64,000 bases of DNA from positions 79,085 to 143,084 of the forward strand of contig JAGVIE010000006.1 in assembly GCA_020056225.1 (NCBI GenBank), in the 5' to 3' direction. The notes under the pieces are model-generated. The model was given only the letters and a program-made list of their open reading frames with translations, did no database searches and was not told the DNA's origin. Below are positions 45,474 through 54,706 of this stretch, in pieces. The stretch is from Bacteroidota bacterium (GTDB lineage: Bacteria; Bacteroidota; Ignavibacteria; UBA10030; SZUA-254). A program made the position numbers and the translations under genes. Each line of letters begins with the position of its first letter. Within the stretch, counting starts at the first letter, position 1.

Positions 45474-47501
45474 CTAAGTACCTGCCGGAAATGAAATCAC
45501 GAAGATCGTTCCTTTTCCCTCTTCGCTCTTGATACTGATATTGCCTCCGTGTTGTGTAATGATTTGCTGGGTTATAGCTAAGCCCATTCCTGTTCCATCA
45601 TGCTTAGTTGTGTAGTAGAGATTGAATATTTTTTCTAACTCATCTTTTGAAATCCCCTTGCCAGTATCCGATACTGCAATTCTGATTTCATTCTCGTGGT
45701 CTATGCAAGAGAGTGAAATGATACCGCCGGCAGACGTAACGTCGAGTGCGTTTTGTAAAAGATTGAGAATGGCTTGCGTAAACTGCTCCCGGTCTATAGA
45801 AATATCGTTAACGCATTGTAACTCAATTTTAAAACTCACTCCTTTTGCTGATGCTTGACCGGCGAACAGCGAAGATAAATGTTGGAAAAATTGATTTGGA
45901 TTGATTTTCTCTATGTTCAATTTCGGCGGCCGGGCGAAATTTAAAAATTGCTTGATGATGTTGTTAATCCGCTTCGTCTCCGATTTTATTACAGATGTTA
46001 GTTCCAGAAATTCTTGCTCCTCAGTTTTTGGTTTGAATTCTTTTTCAAACCGCTGTGCTATCATGCTTATCGCATTGATAGGATTTCGTATCTCGTGGGC
46101 AACGCCCGACGCAAGTTCGCCCATCGCTGTAAGTTTATCTTTACGCTGAAGTTCTCGTTCAAGCTGTCGGGCGTTTGTCATATCTTTGATTACGGCCGTA
46201 CGACTTTCGATTGATCCGTCGGTTTTTCTTGAATCGGAGATGGTGGCGAGGATTATCCGCTGTCCTCCATCGGCGCAGGTAATTGCCTGTTCACTAATTG
46301 ATTCAAGTGTACCGAAAATATTTAAGAGGCAAATTCTCGCAATCTGTGGTAATTCGCTGAAGCGTTTTCCAACCACCTCTTTATCTTTTAAATTAAAAAG
46401 AGTTTCCGCCTGTTTATTAAAAATTGTAATTCTACTGTCAGCATCCACGGTTATTACGGCATCCTGCATCTGCTCTAATACATTCCCTGTAAAAGTTTGA
46501 ATCGCTGAGTATTTTTTCTCTGAGATGCGGTAATTTTGTGTTGCAACTATTGCCATAACGATTAGAATACTTAATATTCCTAACACAATCGACATGATTA
46601 TTATGCGGCGCAGCATACGGTCATCGATGGTGCGAATCTCATTCATTGAAAAACCAATTCTAAATATACCGACCGTAACAGAGTTGATCACAAACGGTTT
46701 TATAACCTCATAAACCTCATGGTTTAAAAAAATCGAAGTACGTGTTAAGGTATTATTATTATCAAAAGCATTGGTGAGAAGCGAGTCGTCTTCAATTGCA
46801 CTTAACTCAACTACTGATCGGCTCGCAGCTACAATTCCTCTATCATCTTGCAGTGCCACGTACTCGATGCCACCGTTGTCTCCGATATCTTTAATCAATT
46901 TTCCGATTCCGATTTGTTTCCGGAATTCGAGCAGGTCGGCTGCGTCGATGTTTAACACAATAGCTCCGCCGCTTTTGTGTGTGCGGCTGATGGCGACTGC
47001 ATATCGTTGTCCTGTTTCATAACGCGCATCTTTTAAGCCGATTGTAAGCCGGTTAACTTGACCATCTAAGATCGGTTTGATAAATTGAATAGGTGAGTAT
47101 TTCTCAGGCAGCAGTTCGTGTTCGATATCAATTTTGTGACTCCCGAGTATCCGCCTACCCGTTTTATCGAAAATATTAATGCGGAAAATATTATTTTGAC
47201 CGCAGAATTCCTGTAAAGTTTTTTGATTCAGCGCTCCCAGACTATCGAACCGTGCGATATAGTTTGCATTATTGAACAATCGATCAGCTATTGATTTTTC
47301 AAGCTCCTGCGTTGCTAATATGTTATTCATCCCGCTATGGTCGATTGTTTCGGCTATCGAATTAGCTTCCTCCTGGAGCAAGTGAAAGATTTCTTCACGA
47401 CTTTGATTCAGCTCGATGAATGCGGAAATTACCATCACGAGCATAACAGTAACGGCAATAGCGACAATATATCGCGGCTGAATATTAAATAAAAATTTCA
47501 T
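45474..47501 (-). CDS. Membrane sensor histidine kinase with Cache-like and PAS domains
   Basis: A 675-aa sensor kinase. TM1 ~11-30, an extracytoplasmic Cache-like sensor (~31-295, with GRRILGSHKID and GIVAASRSVVE), TM2 ~300-322 (IIMSIVLGILSILIVMAIVA), a PAS domain (~335-445: DAVITVDADSRITIFNKQAE), HisKA with phospho-histidine in ASGVAHEIRNPINA, and HATPase_c with NALDVTSAGG, DTGKGIS and GTGMGLAIT. The HEIRNP type resembles NtrB/AtoS-like kinases that pair with sigma-54 activators, but no response regulator is in the neighbourhood. Divergent from the zinc-operon start, 316 bases apart. Confidence 0.92.
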   Translation of the reverse strand: MKFLFNIQPRYIVAIAVTVMLVMVISAFIELNQSREEIFHLLQEEANSIAETIDHSGMNNILATQELEKSIADRLFNNANYIARFDSLGALNQKTLQEFCGQNNIFRINIFDKTGRRILGSHKIDIEHELLPEKYSPIQFIKPILDGQVNRLTIGLKDARYETGQRYAVAISRTHKSGGAIVLNIDAADLLEFRKQIGIGKLIKDIGDNGGIEYVALQDDRGIVAASRSVVELSAIEDDSLLTNAFDNNNTLTRTSIFLNHEVYEVIKPFVINSVTVGIFRIGFSMNEIRTIDDRMLRRIIIMSIVLGILSILIVMAIVATQNYRISEKKYSAIQTFTGNVLEQMQDAVITVDADSRITIFNKQAETLFNLKDKEVVGKRFSELPQIARICLLNIFGTLESISEQAITCADGGQRIILATISDSRKTDGSIESRTAVIKDMTNARQLERELQRKDKLTAMGELASGVAHEIRNPINAISMIAQRFEKEFKPKTEEQEFLELTSVIKSETKRINNIIKQFLNFARPPKLNIEKINPNQFFQHLSSLFAGQASAKGVSFKIELQCVNDISIDREQFTQAILNLLQNALDVTSAGGIISLSCIDHENEIRIAVSDTGKGISKDELEKIFNLYYTTKHDGTGMGLAITQQIITQHGGNISIKSEEGKGTIFVISFPAGT

Positions 47502-47817
47502 TACTACAAATGTAAGAAATATTTCGGAAAATTATATAATCAATATAAACTAAGTTTTCCTTGATCCTAACCGATACTATAGCTATATTATATTGTGTAT
47601 ATAAACACTACCAACATGATCCTTCTTTCACATATAAGCATTAAATCAAACTACGGAAGAATCGTTCTATTTAAAATAGCGCTGGTATTTTTTATTGCGG
47701 TATTACTTCTCGCTGAATCCGGATAGATTTAGAAGTTTGGACACAAATCCTTATATATGCTTCCGACATAATTGAAATTTTATTGCAATTTAGGGATGTA
47801 ATATGTATCTTTAAGCA
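47502..47817. promoter_or_regulatory. 316-base divergent intergenic region between kinase and zinc operon
   Basis: AT-rich region between two diverging transcription units, so it should contain both promoters. I see no clear Zur/Fur-type palindrome or riboswitch fold by eye. Several TATA-rich stretches occur (TATATTATATTGTGTATATA near 47582), none assignable with confidence. Confidence 0.45.
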
Positions 47818-48099
47818 ATGAAAAAGTTTCTTCTAAGCTTACTAGTTTTATATCTTATAGTTTTAATAGCTGGGTTATCTACTCATGTTCATGCAGATAA
47901 TTTAAATGGACATGAAGATAACTGTCCCGCCTGCCTTTTAGTACGAACAATTCATAATGCTTTGGTTCTTCAGCAGACAATTATTTTTATTCTGCAAATT
48001 CTATTCGGTGTATCTTGCACCATCCTTATATTTTTCACCCCCCCATCAATACGCCTCTCACGCGAAAGAGCGCCACCATTCCTAACCCGTTACATTTAA
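47818..48099 (+). CDS. Small exported His/Cys-rich protein at the head of the zinc operon
   Basis: A 93-aa protein: signal/TM helix (LLSLLVLYLIVLIAGLST), then HVHADNLNGHEDNCPACLL, a cluster of three histidines and two cysteines suited to metal binding, then a second TM helix (IIFILQILFGVSCTILIFF) and a basic tail. Resembles the small DUF2946-type proteins placed before metal-transport genes. It precedes an outer-membrane protein and ZnuAB, so a role in metal sensing or handling is plausible. Confidence 0.7.
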   Translation: MKKFLLSLLVLYLIVLIAGLSTHVHADNLNGHEDNCPACLLVRTIHNALVLQQTIIFILQILFGVSCTILIFFTPPSIRLSRERAPPFLTRYI

Positions 48100-48204
48100 T
48101 TTAGATCATTATAAAATTTTTGTTGGATCTTGACGAGGAATTATATTCTCGCAATCCGACATCTTTCATTACTTAAATAAATTTTTTATAAAGGGGAAAC
48201 AAAT

Positions 48205-49485
48205 ATGAATAAGTTACCTTTTGTACTTATTGCTTTTAGTATTTTAATAAATGTAAATCTATCGGCTCAAACAGAACAGCAATCGGGCGACGACCCGTTT
48301 TCACAATCTAAATTCGTCCCGGATATATCATTCATTCTCGATGTATCATATTTGTATCGTGATATAAAGAATGATGACTACAATCTATTTGAGGTGCCGG
48401 GTTTGATTCAATCGACTCTAGAAGAATCTGCTCATGGTCATGAGCACGCAGAAATGAATTCAAGATCCGGATTTAATCTTAATTATGGTGAATTGGTCGT
48501 TGCCTCAACCGTGGATCCGTATTTTGATTTATTCGGAATATTCCATTTATCTTCTGAAGGATTTGGAATAGAAGAGGGTTATTTTTTAACCCGAAGTTTA
48601 CCTCTCGGATTTCAGATTAAAGGCGGAAAGTTTTTAAGCAGCTTCGGACGAATCAACGAACAGCACGCGCATTATTGGGCGTTTGCAAATATGCCTCTCG
48701 TTTATAAATCTTTCTTTGGTTCTCACGGACTTAGTGAGATAGGTATGCAAATAAATTGGGTTGCGCCAACTGATTTTTATTTGATGTTCGGTGGTGAACT
48801 GCTTCAAGGTAATAATGAGACAAGCTTTGGTGCAGACGGTTTTCAGGATCTTTCAGGTTCTATCAAAGTAAGCAGCAGCAATGCTCCGAATCTTTATACA
48901 GGTTTCATGAGGACATCGTTTGATGTCGACAACCTTACAGTCCTTGCCGGCATATCAGGTGCTTTTGGAAAAAGCCGTTTGAATCACGGCATTGATACGG
49001 ATGCACCCGATGGTCATGCGGTTTATGAAGATGCGAAAATCCTGAATGCTAATCTTACTTTGAAATATATTATTGAATCATACAGAGATATTACTTTTCA
49101 GACTGAGTTTCTTAATAAAATAACAAAAGGAGATTTATACTATAAAGATTCTATAGGAACCACCATGAAAGGAGACATTAGTAAGGATCAATCCGGCTTG
49201 TATTCACAGTTGGTTTATAAATTTTCACAATACTGGAGAATCGGTTTTCGCTACGATCTTTTAATGAAAAATGAAATCGTTAGAAACAGCAGTACGCTCG
49301 ACCTTCCGGATTTTATGCCTCAATTATCGAGTATGATAGAATACAACCCAACCGAGTTTTCCCGCATCAGATTGCAGTATAATCATGATCGGACTAAATA
49401 TTTCGAAGATAATCTAAAAATAAATAACGAAATTTTGCTGCAAATCAATTTGTCAATCGGCGCCCACGGCGCACACTCGTTTTAA
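48205..49485 (+). CDS. Outer-membrane beta-barrel protein linked to zinc uptake
   Basis: A 426-aa protein with signal peptide (LIAFSILINVNLSAQ) and a beta-barrel pattern ending in a C-terminal amphipathic strand (LLQINLSIGAHGAHSF). Near residues 75-85 is SAHGHEHAEMNSR, a His-rich loop fit for metal binding. GGKFLSSFGRINEQHAHYWA is a recognisable conserved block of zinc-associated outer-membrane proteins found beside znuA in Bacteroidota and other phyla. Probably a pore or receptor for zinc. Followed by znuA at 16 bases. Confidence 0.72.
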   Translation: MNKLPFVLIAFSILINVNLSAQTEQQSGDDPFSQSKFVPDISFILDVSYLYRDIKNDDYNLFEVPGLIQSTLEESAHGHEHAEMNSRSGFNLNYGELVVASTVDPYFDLFGIFHLSSEGFGIEEGYFLTRSLPLGFQIKGGKFLSSFGRINEQHAHYWAFANMPLVYKSFFGSHGLSEIGMQINWVAPTDFYLMFGGELLQGNNETSFGADGFQDLSGSIKVSSSNAPNLYTGFMRTSFDVDNLTVLAGISGAFGKSRLNHGIDTDAPDGHAVYEDAKILNANLTLKYIIESYRDITFQTEFLNKITKGDLYYKDSIGTTMKGDISKDQSGLYSQLVYKFSQYWRIGFRYDLLMKNEIVRNSSTLDLPDFMPQLSSMIEYNPTEFSRIRLQYNHDRTKYFEDNLKINNEILLQINLSIGAHGAHSF

Positions 49486-49501
49486 TTTGAAGGAGAAAAA
49501 A

Positions 49502-50395
49502 ATGAAAAACATCATAATCATATTAATAAGCATAATTCTTACAGGTTCAGTATTTGCAGATGAACTAAATGTTGTAACAACGTATCCGTATATCGCAAGT
49601 ATCGTAGAGCAAGTCGGTAAAGATAAGGTGAATGTTTTTGCTTTGGCGAAAGGCGAATGGGATCCACATACTATAATACCCAAGCCATCGTTCATAGCCA
49701 AACTTCGTAAGGCGGATATCCTGATATTAAATGGCGCGCAACTTGAAATCGGTTGGTTGCCGCCATTGATGCGGCAGGCGAATAATTCTAAAATTCAAGT
49801 AGGCACACCGGGAATACTCGATTTGTCGAAACATGTCGAGTTAATAGAGGTTCCTACTGCCATCTCCCGTGCGCAAGGCGATGTTCATCCCGATGGAAAT
49901 CCACATTTCCATCTGGATTTTAAAAACATTCCCAAAATTTCTACAGCTATTGCACATAAATTATCGGAAATCGATCCGGTTAATAAAGCAACCTATGAGC
50001 AAAATAACAACGCATTTCTCGAAAATTATTATCAGAAAGAAAAGGAATGGACTGCGGCGCTGGAAAAACTCAGGGGTACGAAAGTAATAGAATATCATAA
50101 GATTTATGATTACTTACTTCGAAGAGTCGGTCTCCAACTTGTGGGAACAATCGAACCCGTGCCGGGAATTTCTCCAACCTCGCGTCATATTGAATCGTTG
50201 GAGAAAATCATTTCTTCAAACGATGTAAAATATATTTTGCAAGATGTTTATCACCCGGATGATGCTTCAAAATATCTTTCATCGAAACACAACATTAAAT
50301 TGAAAATTATACCCCATGATATTGGAGCTGTGAGTAATACAAATAATATCTTTGAATTATTTAATGAAATTGTAAGGAGATTAATCGGTGACTGA
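49502..50395 (+). CDS. Zinc/manganese ABC transporter substrate-binding protein (ZnuA-like)
   Basis: A 297-aa periplasmic cluster A-I binding protein. Signal peptide (IIIILISIILTGSVFA). Metal ligands in expected places: His in GEWDPHTIIPKPS, His in GNPHFHLDFKN, His in EYHKIYDYL, Asp in LQDVYHPDDASKY. A short His/Asp stretch (GDVHPDGNPHFH) replaces the long His loop of E. coli ZnuA. Start is ATG 49502, after AAGGAG; the track start at 49487 is a TTG inside that ribosome site. Overlaps the permease gene by 8 bases. Confidence 0.9.
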   Translation: MKNIIIILISIILTGSVFADELNVVTTYPYIASIVEQVGKDKVNVFALAKGEWDPHTIIPKPSFIAKLRKADILILNGAQLEIGWLPPLMRQANNSKIQVGTPGILDLSKHVELIEVPTAISRAQGDVHPDGNPHFHLDFKNIPKISTAIAHKLSEIDPVNKATYEQNNNAFLENYYQKEKEWTAALEKLRGTKVIEYHKIYDYLLRRVGLQLVGTIEPVPGISPTSRHIESLEKIISSNDVKYILQDVYHPDDASKYLSSKHNIKLKIIPHDIGAVSNTNNIFELFNEIVRRLIGD

Positions 50396-51143
50396 TATTC
50401 TATTCTCTGCATTTATTCTCTCCGTTGTTCTCGTCGGGATACATTCATATTTTGGATTAGAGATTATCCGGCGCGGGATAATTTTTACCGACCTTGCTAT
50501 CGGACAGATGTCGGCGGTTGGTGCCGCTGTTTCTCTTTTATTTTTCGATGGTAATTATCTTTACCCCATTTCTCTTGCCTTTGCTCTCGTTGGCGGATAC
50601 TTAATCGCTTACGTGACGAAAAAGGCAAATAATGTTGAAGCATTTATCGGTCTGATGTATGCGTTGGGTGTTTCGGCTGTTTATATTATATTGTCAAAGA
50701 CTCAACATGGAATGGAAGAATTCCAAAAACTTATGGCGGCAGACATATTATTTACACCCCTTGAAGAGATTGGAAAGGTTGCTGTAATCTATTCCATTCT
50801 TGGTGTATTTATTTTGTATTTTCACCACAAGACAAAAGGTTTTATCAGAGACTTGCTTTTTTTTGTAACCTTTTCGATTACTGTTACAAGCTCGGTAAAA
50901 CTTGCAGGAGTTTTAGTTGTCTTTGCAATTCTGGTTTCACCTGCTCTCATATCGTTATATATTGGAAAGAAAATGCTGCTCGCAAAAGCGTGGTTAATCG
51001 GAACAATAATAAATCTCATAGCGATAATATTATCGTATAATCTTGATTTTCCAACAGGTTATGCTATAGTATTTTGCAACGCATTTACGGCAGTTGCCGT
51101 TGCTTTGACGTCTAAGAAAATGAAAACCATCGAAGTGTCCTAA
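50388..51143 (+). CDS. Metal ABC transporter permease (ZnuB-like)
   Basis: A 251-aa permease of the ABC-3 family with about seven or eight TM helices. YFGLEIIRRGIIFTDLAIGQMSA is the standard N-terminal block and SVKLAGVLVVFAILVSPAL is the coupling-helix region that contacts the ATPase. It starts with GTG inside the end of the znuA-like gene. No ATP-binding subunit (ZnuC) lies in this operon or elsewhere in the window, so the ATPase must come from another locus. Confidence 0.9.
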   Translation: MTDILFSAFILSVVLVGIHSYFGLEIIRRGIIFTDLAIGQMSAVGAAVSLLFFDGNYLYPISLAFALVGGYLIAYVTKKANNVEAFIGLMYALGVSAVYIILSKTQHGMEEFQKLMAADILFTPLEEIGKVAVIYSILGVFILYFHHKTKGFIRDLLFFVTFSITVTSSVKLAGVLVVFAILVSPALISLYIGKKMLLAKAWLIGTIINLIAIILSYNLDFPTGYAIVFCNAFTAVAVALTSKKMKTIEVS

Positions 51144-51208
51144 AAGAAAATAGAAAGAGTAATACATTTTTTCATTATTAAATTATATTATAACATAAAG
51201 GAATAACA

Positions 51209-51622
51209 ATGGAAACAAAAAATTTAAAGGTCGCTTTCGTCACAGACGATGGTAACGAGATCAGTCAACATTTTGGTCGTGCACAGTATTACGAAATCGT
51301 AACGATTGAGAACGGAGTAATGACACATCGTGAACGGCGAGAGAAAGCAGGACATCACACGTTCCACAAACAGGAGGAACACGGAGAACATCATGGTCCC
51401 GGTCACGGTTTTGACGAACATTCTCAAGGAAAACACCGCGTGATGACAGCGACCATCGTGGATTGCCAGATATTGGTTGCACGAGGTATGGGTAATGGTG
51501 CGTACCAACACATGGTAACTGCAAACATCAAACCCATTATTACACACAATATAACGATCTATGATGCTGTTCAGGAAATTATTAAAGGTACGATCGTCAA
51601 TCATGTAGAAAATTTGCACTGA
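51209..51622 (+). CDS. His-rich NifX/NafY-like (FeMo-cofactor family) protein
   Basis: A 137-aa protein of the dinitrogenase iron-molybdenum cofactor family: LKVAFVTDDGNEISQHFGRA at the start and ARGMGNGAYQHMVTANIKPI later. Between them is an inserted loop with many histidines (GHHTFHKQEEHGEHHGPGHG), unlike NifX proper, suggesting metal binding. No nitrogenase genes are in the window; stand-alone members are widespread and poorly understood. Its place directly after ZnuAB hints at zinc or other metal storage or delivery. Confidence 0.85.
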   Translation: METKNLKVAFVTDDGNEISQHFGRAQYYEIVTIENGVMTHRERREKAGHHTFHKQEEHGEHHGPGHGFDEHSQGKHRVMTATIVDCQILVARGMGNGAYQHMVTANIKPIITHNITIYDAVQEIIKGTIVNHVENLH

Positions 51623-51650
51623 TAATAAACAACTAAAGAGGAAAATTTAA

Positions 51651-52838
51651 ATGAAAACTGACAAAGCAGGATTTAATACCAAGTTAATTCACGCAGGTGA
51701 GATACACGATCAATTTCACAGCGCAACAACACCAATATATCAGACTTCAACTTTCGGCTTTCCAAGCGCTGAAGAAGGTGCCAAATGTTTTGCGGGCGAA
51801 AGCGATGGCTACATCTACACACGAATTGGCAATCCGACAATTAATGCGCTTGAACAACAAATTGCAACGCTTGAAAACGGATACGGAGGCATTGCTGTTA
51901 GTTCGGGGATGGCGGCAGTAACTACTATATATTTAGCATTGATGAGCAGTGGAGATCATATCGTTAGCACTGATGCAATTTACGGACCCGCACGCGGCGT
52001 TATGGAAAAACAATTCATACGGTTCGGTTTTCAATCTACATATATCAACACAACCAATATTGATAACATTAAAAAAGCGATTCGTCCGAACACAAAAATT
52101 CTGTACATCGAAACCCCGGCAAATCCTACAATGGACATAACCGATCTTGCCGCCTGTGCCAAAATTGCACATGAGCATGGTATTTTATTAGTTGTAGATA
52201 ATACATTCTGCAGTCCGTATTTGCAGAACCCGTTAGATCTCGGAGCCGATATCGTTTTTCATTCCATGACTAAATCTATTAATGGCCATGCAGATATTGT
52301 AGCCGGAATTATAATTGCAAAAGAAAAAAATATCTATACTCAACTGCGAAGTATGATGATTAATCTCGGCTGTAATATGGACCCACATCAAGCATATCTG
52401 GTTTTACGTGGTCTGAAAACATTGGGTATCCGTATCGAGAGGGCGCAACAAAGCGCTCATCAGGTTGCACTATTTCTTGAACAACATCCCAAAGTAGCAT
52501 GGATAAAGTATCCGGGGTTGGAATCTCACCCGCAATTTCAACTTGGGAAAAAACAAATGCACGGCAGTGGTTCTATCATCAGCTTCGGATTAAAAGGCGG
52601 TTTCGATGCAGCCAAAATATTAATGAATAATGTGCATTTAGCATTACTCGCTGTTTCACTGGGTGGTGTGGAAACGTTAATCCAGCATCCGGCATCTATG
52701 ACACATTCAAAAGTATCGAAAGAAGACAAACTTAAAGCCGGTATTACCGATGATTTAATAAGATTATCGGTCGGTATCGAAGATGTTGAAGATATAATTC
52801 AAGATTTAAAAGCAGGGCTAAATACAGTAACGGTATAA
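51651..52838 (+). CDS. Second trans-sulfuration PLP enzyme
   Basis: A 395-aa Cys/Met-metabolism enzyme, clearly paralogous to 42292-43482. Same landmarks: RIGNPTINALE, SSGMAAVTT, YIETPANPTMDITDL, PLP lysine in HSMTKSINGHADIVAG, GGVETLIQHPASMTH, and C-terminal GITDDLIRLSVGIEDVEDII. YGPAR occupies the substrate-specificity position. It follows the NifX-like gene by 28 bases and may be co-transcribed. A decayed tail of a third copy lies at 54545-54700. Could be a methionine gamma-lyase or cystathionine gamma-synthase/lyase. Confidence 0.88.
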   Translation: MKTDKAGFNTKLIHAGEIHDQFHSATTPIYQTSTFGFPSAEEGAKCFAGESDGYIYTRIGNPTINALEQQIATLENGYGGIAVSSGMAAVTTIYLALMSSGDHIVSTDAIYGPARGVMEKQFIRFGFQSTYINTTNIDNIKKAIRPNTKILYIETPANPTMDITDLAACAKIAHEHGILLVVDNTFCSPYLQNPLDLGADIVFHSMTKSINGHADIVAGIIIAKEKNIYTQLRSMMINLGCNMDPHQAYLVLRGLKTLGIRIERAQQSAHQVALFLEQHPKVAWIKYPGLESHPQFQLGKKQMHGSGSIISFGLKGGFDAAKILMNNVHLALLAVSLGGVETLIQHPASMTHSKVSKEDKLKAGITDDLIRLSVGIEDVEDIIQDLKAGLNTVTV

Positions 52839-52938
52839 AAATGGAAATTGTACTAAACTATCTGGATTTATATAGCAGTTCTCTAATTAAATAATTCATT
52901 AATACTCACATTCACAAACAAAAGAAAGGATGGAACTT

Positions 52939-54354
52939 ATGCAAACATTGAGACTATTTTTTATCATAACTCTCTGTTTTGTTATAAGTGAGCTTGTTTT
53001 TTCACAATCAGATTTTAATACAAGCTTACACAAAACTCGCGCAGGCAAAAACTACTGGTATGGTAAAGCAAATGGTGGATTTGAGCAACTGACCAACGTC
53101 GCTGTTGACAGCGGAGGTATGGGTTGCACAAAGTGCCACGGACCGCTAAACGCAGACGGAGTTGCTTACACAGCAGACTATACTCCCGGATGCGTCGATT
53201 GTCATCCAACAAACTCTGCATTCAATCCAGACTCTATTAAAACCGACCAATGTCTCGGTTGCCACAGCCGCCAAAAGACCGAAGCGGTTACGCTTGGATA
53301 TACTGATGTACATCGCACACGCGGTTTTAAATGTTGGGATTGCCACACATCAGCCGATATGCACGGAACTTCCACAGTTTACAGTTCAATGCTTGAACCG
53401 GGAGCAATGACTACCGATTGCGAAGATTGCCATAATTCACCAGCCACTCTTCCTGACCATTCTGCTCTTGATCCTCATGCAGGCAAGTTGCATTGCACCA
53501 CGTGTCACGCGAAAACAGTGGAAACATGCTATAGCTGCCATCTCGAAAGCCAGATTGTTGGCAAGAAACGCGCAAAACAAACTCTTCATGATTTCGTTAT
53601 GCTCGTTAATAGAACGGAAGATAACAAAGTTTACCCGGCATCATTCCAGTCACTTACATTTCAGGGAAATGCATGGGTAGCATTCGGACCATTTACATCG
53701 CATACAATCGATTCAGCCGGACGCGTATGCACGGACTGTCATCTAAACTTTGGCGGTAACATTCCAGCAATAGCAGAGTATAATGCTACAGGTGAAATCT
53801 ACTTTGCAAAGTGGAATGCATCCGACAGCACGGTCACGTCCAAAACAGGAATAGTTCCGATTCCTGCAGATTATCAACGTTCTCTTAAGATGGACTTTCT
53901 AACGTATAACGGCGCTCCGACAGATCCAGTTGTTGCATCAAAAAATTGGTCGCCGATTGGTAAGAACACACCAGATGGTCATCAGATGTTTTTCGCTACA
54001 CCTCTAACAAAATACCAGATGTCAAAGTTAGGATTCGATACAACATTAACAACTGATGTTCAATTAAAACAGGGAAATCATATCCCTGAAAAATTTGAAC
54101 TTCTCCAAAATTATCCGAATCCATTTAATCCATCGACATCAATTGAATTTCATTTGCCAAAAACATCACTTGTTACCTTAACAGTGTATGATGTAATCGG
54201 GCATGAAGTGGAAAAAATATTAAAAAATCAATCGCTCCCCGCCGGAATTCACACTGCAACATTTTCACCGGAAAATTTACCGAGCGGTTTATATTTCTAC
54301 AAACTCGAGACCAACAATATGACTTTCTCTAGAAAAATGTTATTGATGAAATAG
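52939..54354 (+). CDS. Octahaem cytochrome c with T9SS sorting tail
   Basis: A 471-aa exported protein with signal peptide (LRLFFIITLCFVISELVFS) and eight CxxCH sites: CTKCH, CVDCH, CLGCH, CWDCH, CEDCH, CTTCH, CYSCH, CTDCH (residues ~55-275). After a haem-free region comes a full type IX sorting tail (NYPNPFNPSTSIEFHLPKT, SGLYFYKLE). So haem would be attached in the periplasm and the holoprotein moved across the outer membrane, making a surface electron carrier. Start at ATG 52939, ten bases after AAAGGA; ATG 52930 is too near it. Confidence 0.88.
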   Translation: MQTLRLFFIITLCFVISELVFSQSDFNTSLHKTRAGKNYWYGKANGGFEQLTNVAVDSGGMGCTKCHGPLNADGVAYTADYTPGCVDCHPTNSAFNPDSIKTDQCLGCHSRQKTEAVTLGYTDVHRTRGFKCWDCHTSADMHGTSTVYSSMLEPGAMTTDCEDCHNSPATLPDHSALDPHAGKLHCTTCHAKTVETCYSCHLESQIVGKKRAKQTLHDFVMLVNRTEDNKVYPASFQSLTFQGNAWVAFGPFTSHTIDSAGRVCTDCHLNFGGNIPAIAEYNATGEIYFAKWNASDSTVTSKTGIVPIPADYQRSLKMDFLTYNGAPTDPVVASKNWSPIGKNTPDGHQMFFATPLTKYQMSKLGFDTTLTTDVQLKQGNHIPEKFELLQNYPNPFNPSTSIEFHLPKTSLVTLTVYDVIGHEVEKILKNQSLPAGIHTATFSPENLPSGLYFYKLETNNMTFSRKMLLMK

Positions 54355-54544
54355 TAATCCGCTGTGGCACCTAAGAAAGGATTAGAATACTGATATTACG
54401 TGCCAGATAGATGAATAGAAAGTGGGGGAGTATGTCGTATCTGCAAATTCGCTACGACCTCTCCCCCAGATTTGGTCAGGAAACCCATTTCAATGTAACG
54501 AGCATTGGGTGAAAAGATATCCTTTGCGAGAATAAATGAAAGAA

Positions 54545-54700
54545 CTAATCAAACATCAATGCGAGATATTACCACACTGTTAAATTCTATTTCCTCAACT
54601 GAACGCCGATATCACCGATGGCTTGATCAGATTATCAGTCGGTATAGAAGATGTTTAAAATATCATTTCGGATTTGAAAAACGGATTAGAAAGGATATAA
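54545..54700 (+). pseudogene. Decayed C-terminus of a third trans-sulfuration enzyme
   Basis: Read in one frame: LIKHQ..., then ADITDGLIRLSVGIEDV, stop (TAA), NIISDLKNGLER, stop. This aligns without gaps to LIQHPASMTH...AGITDDLIRLSVGIEDVEDIIQDLKAGL of the gene ending at 52838, with two in-frame stops. Only about 50 codons remain. The track ORF 54505..54714 is a different frame over this remnant and is not a gene. Confidence 0.82.
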
Positions 54701-54706
54701 CTACAG

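Noticed and set aside
51224-51619. 131-aa reverse ORF opposite the NifX-like gene
   Set aside because: Shadow produced by the low-complexity His codons of the real gene.
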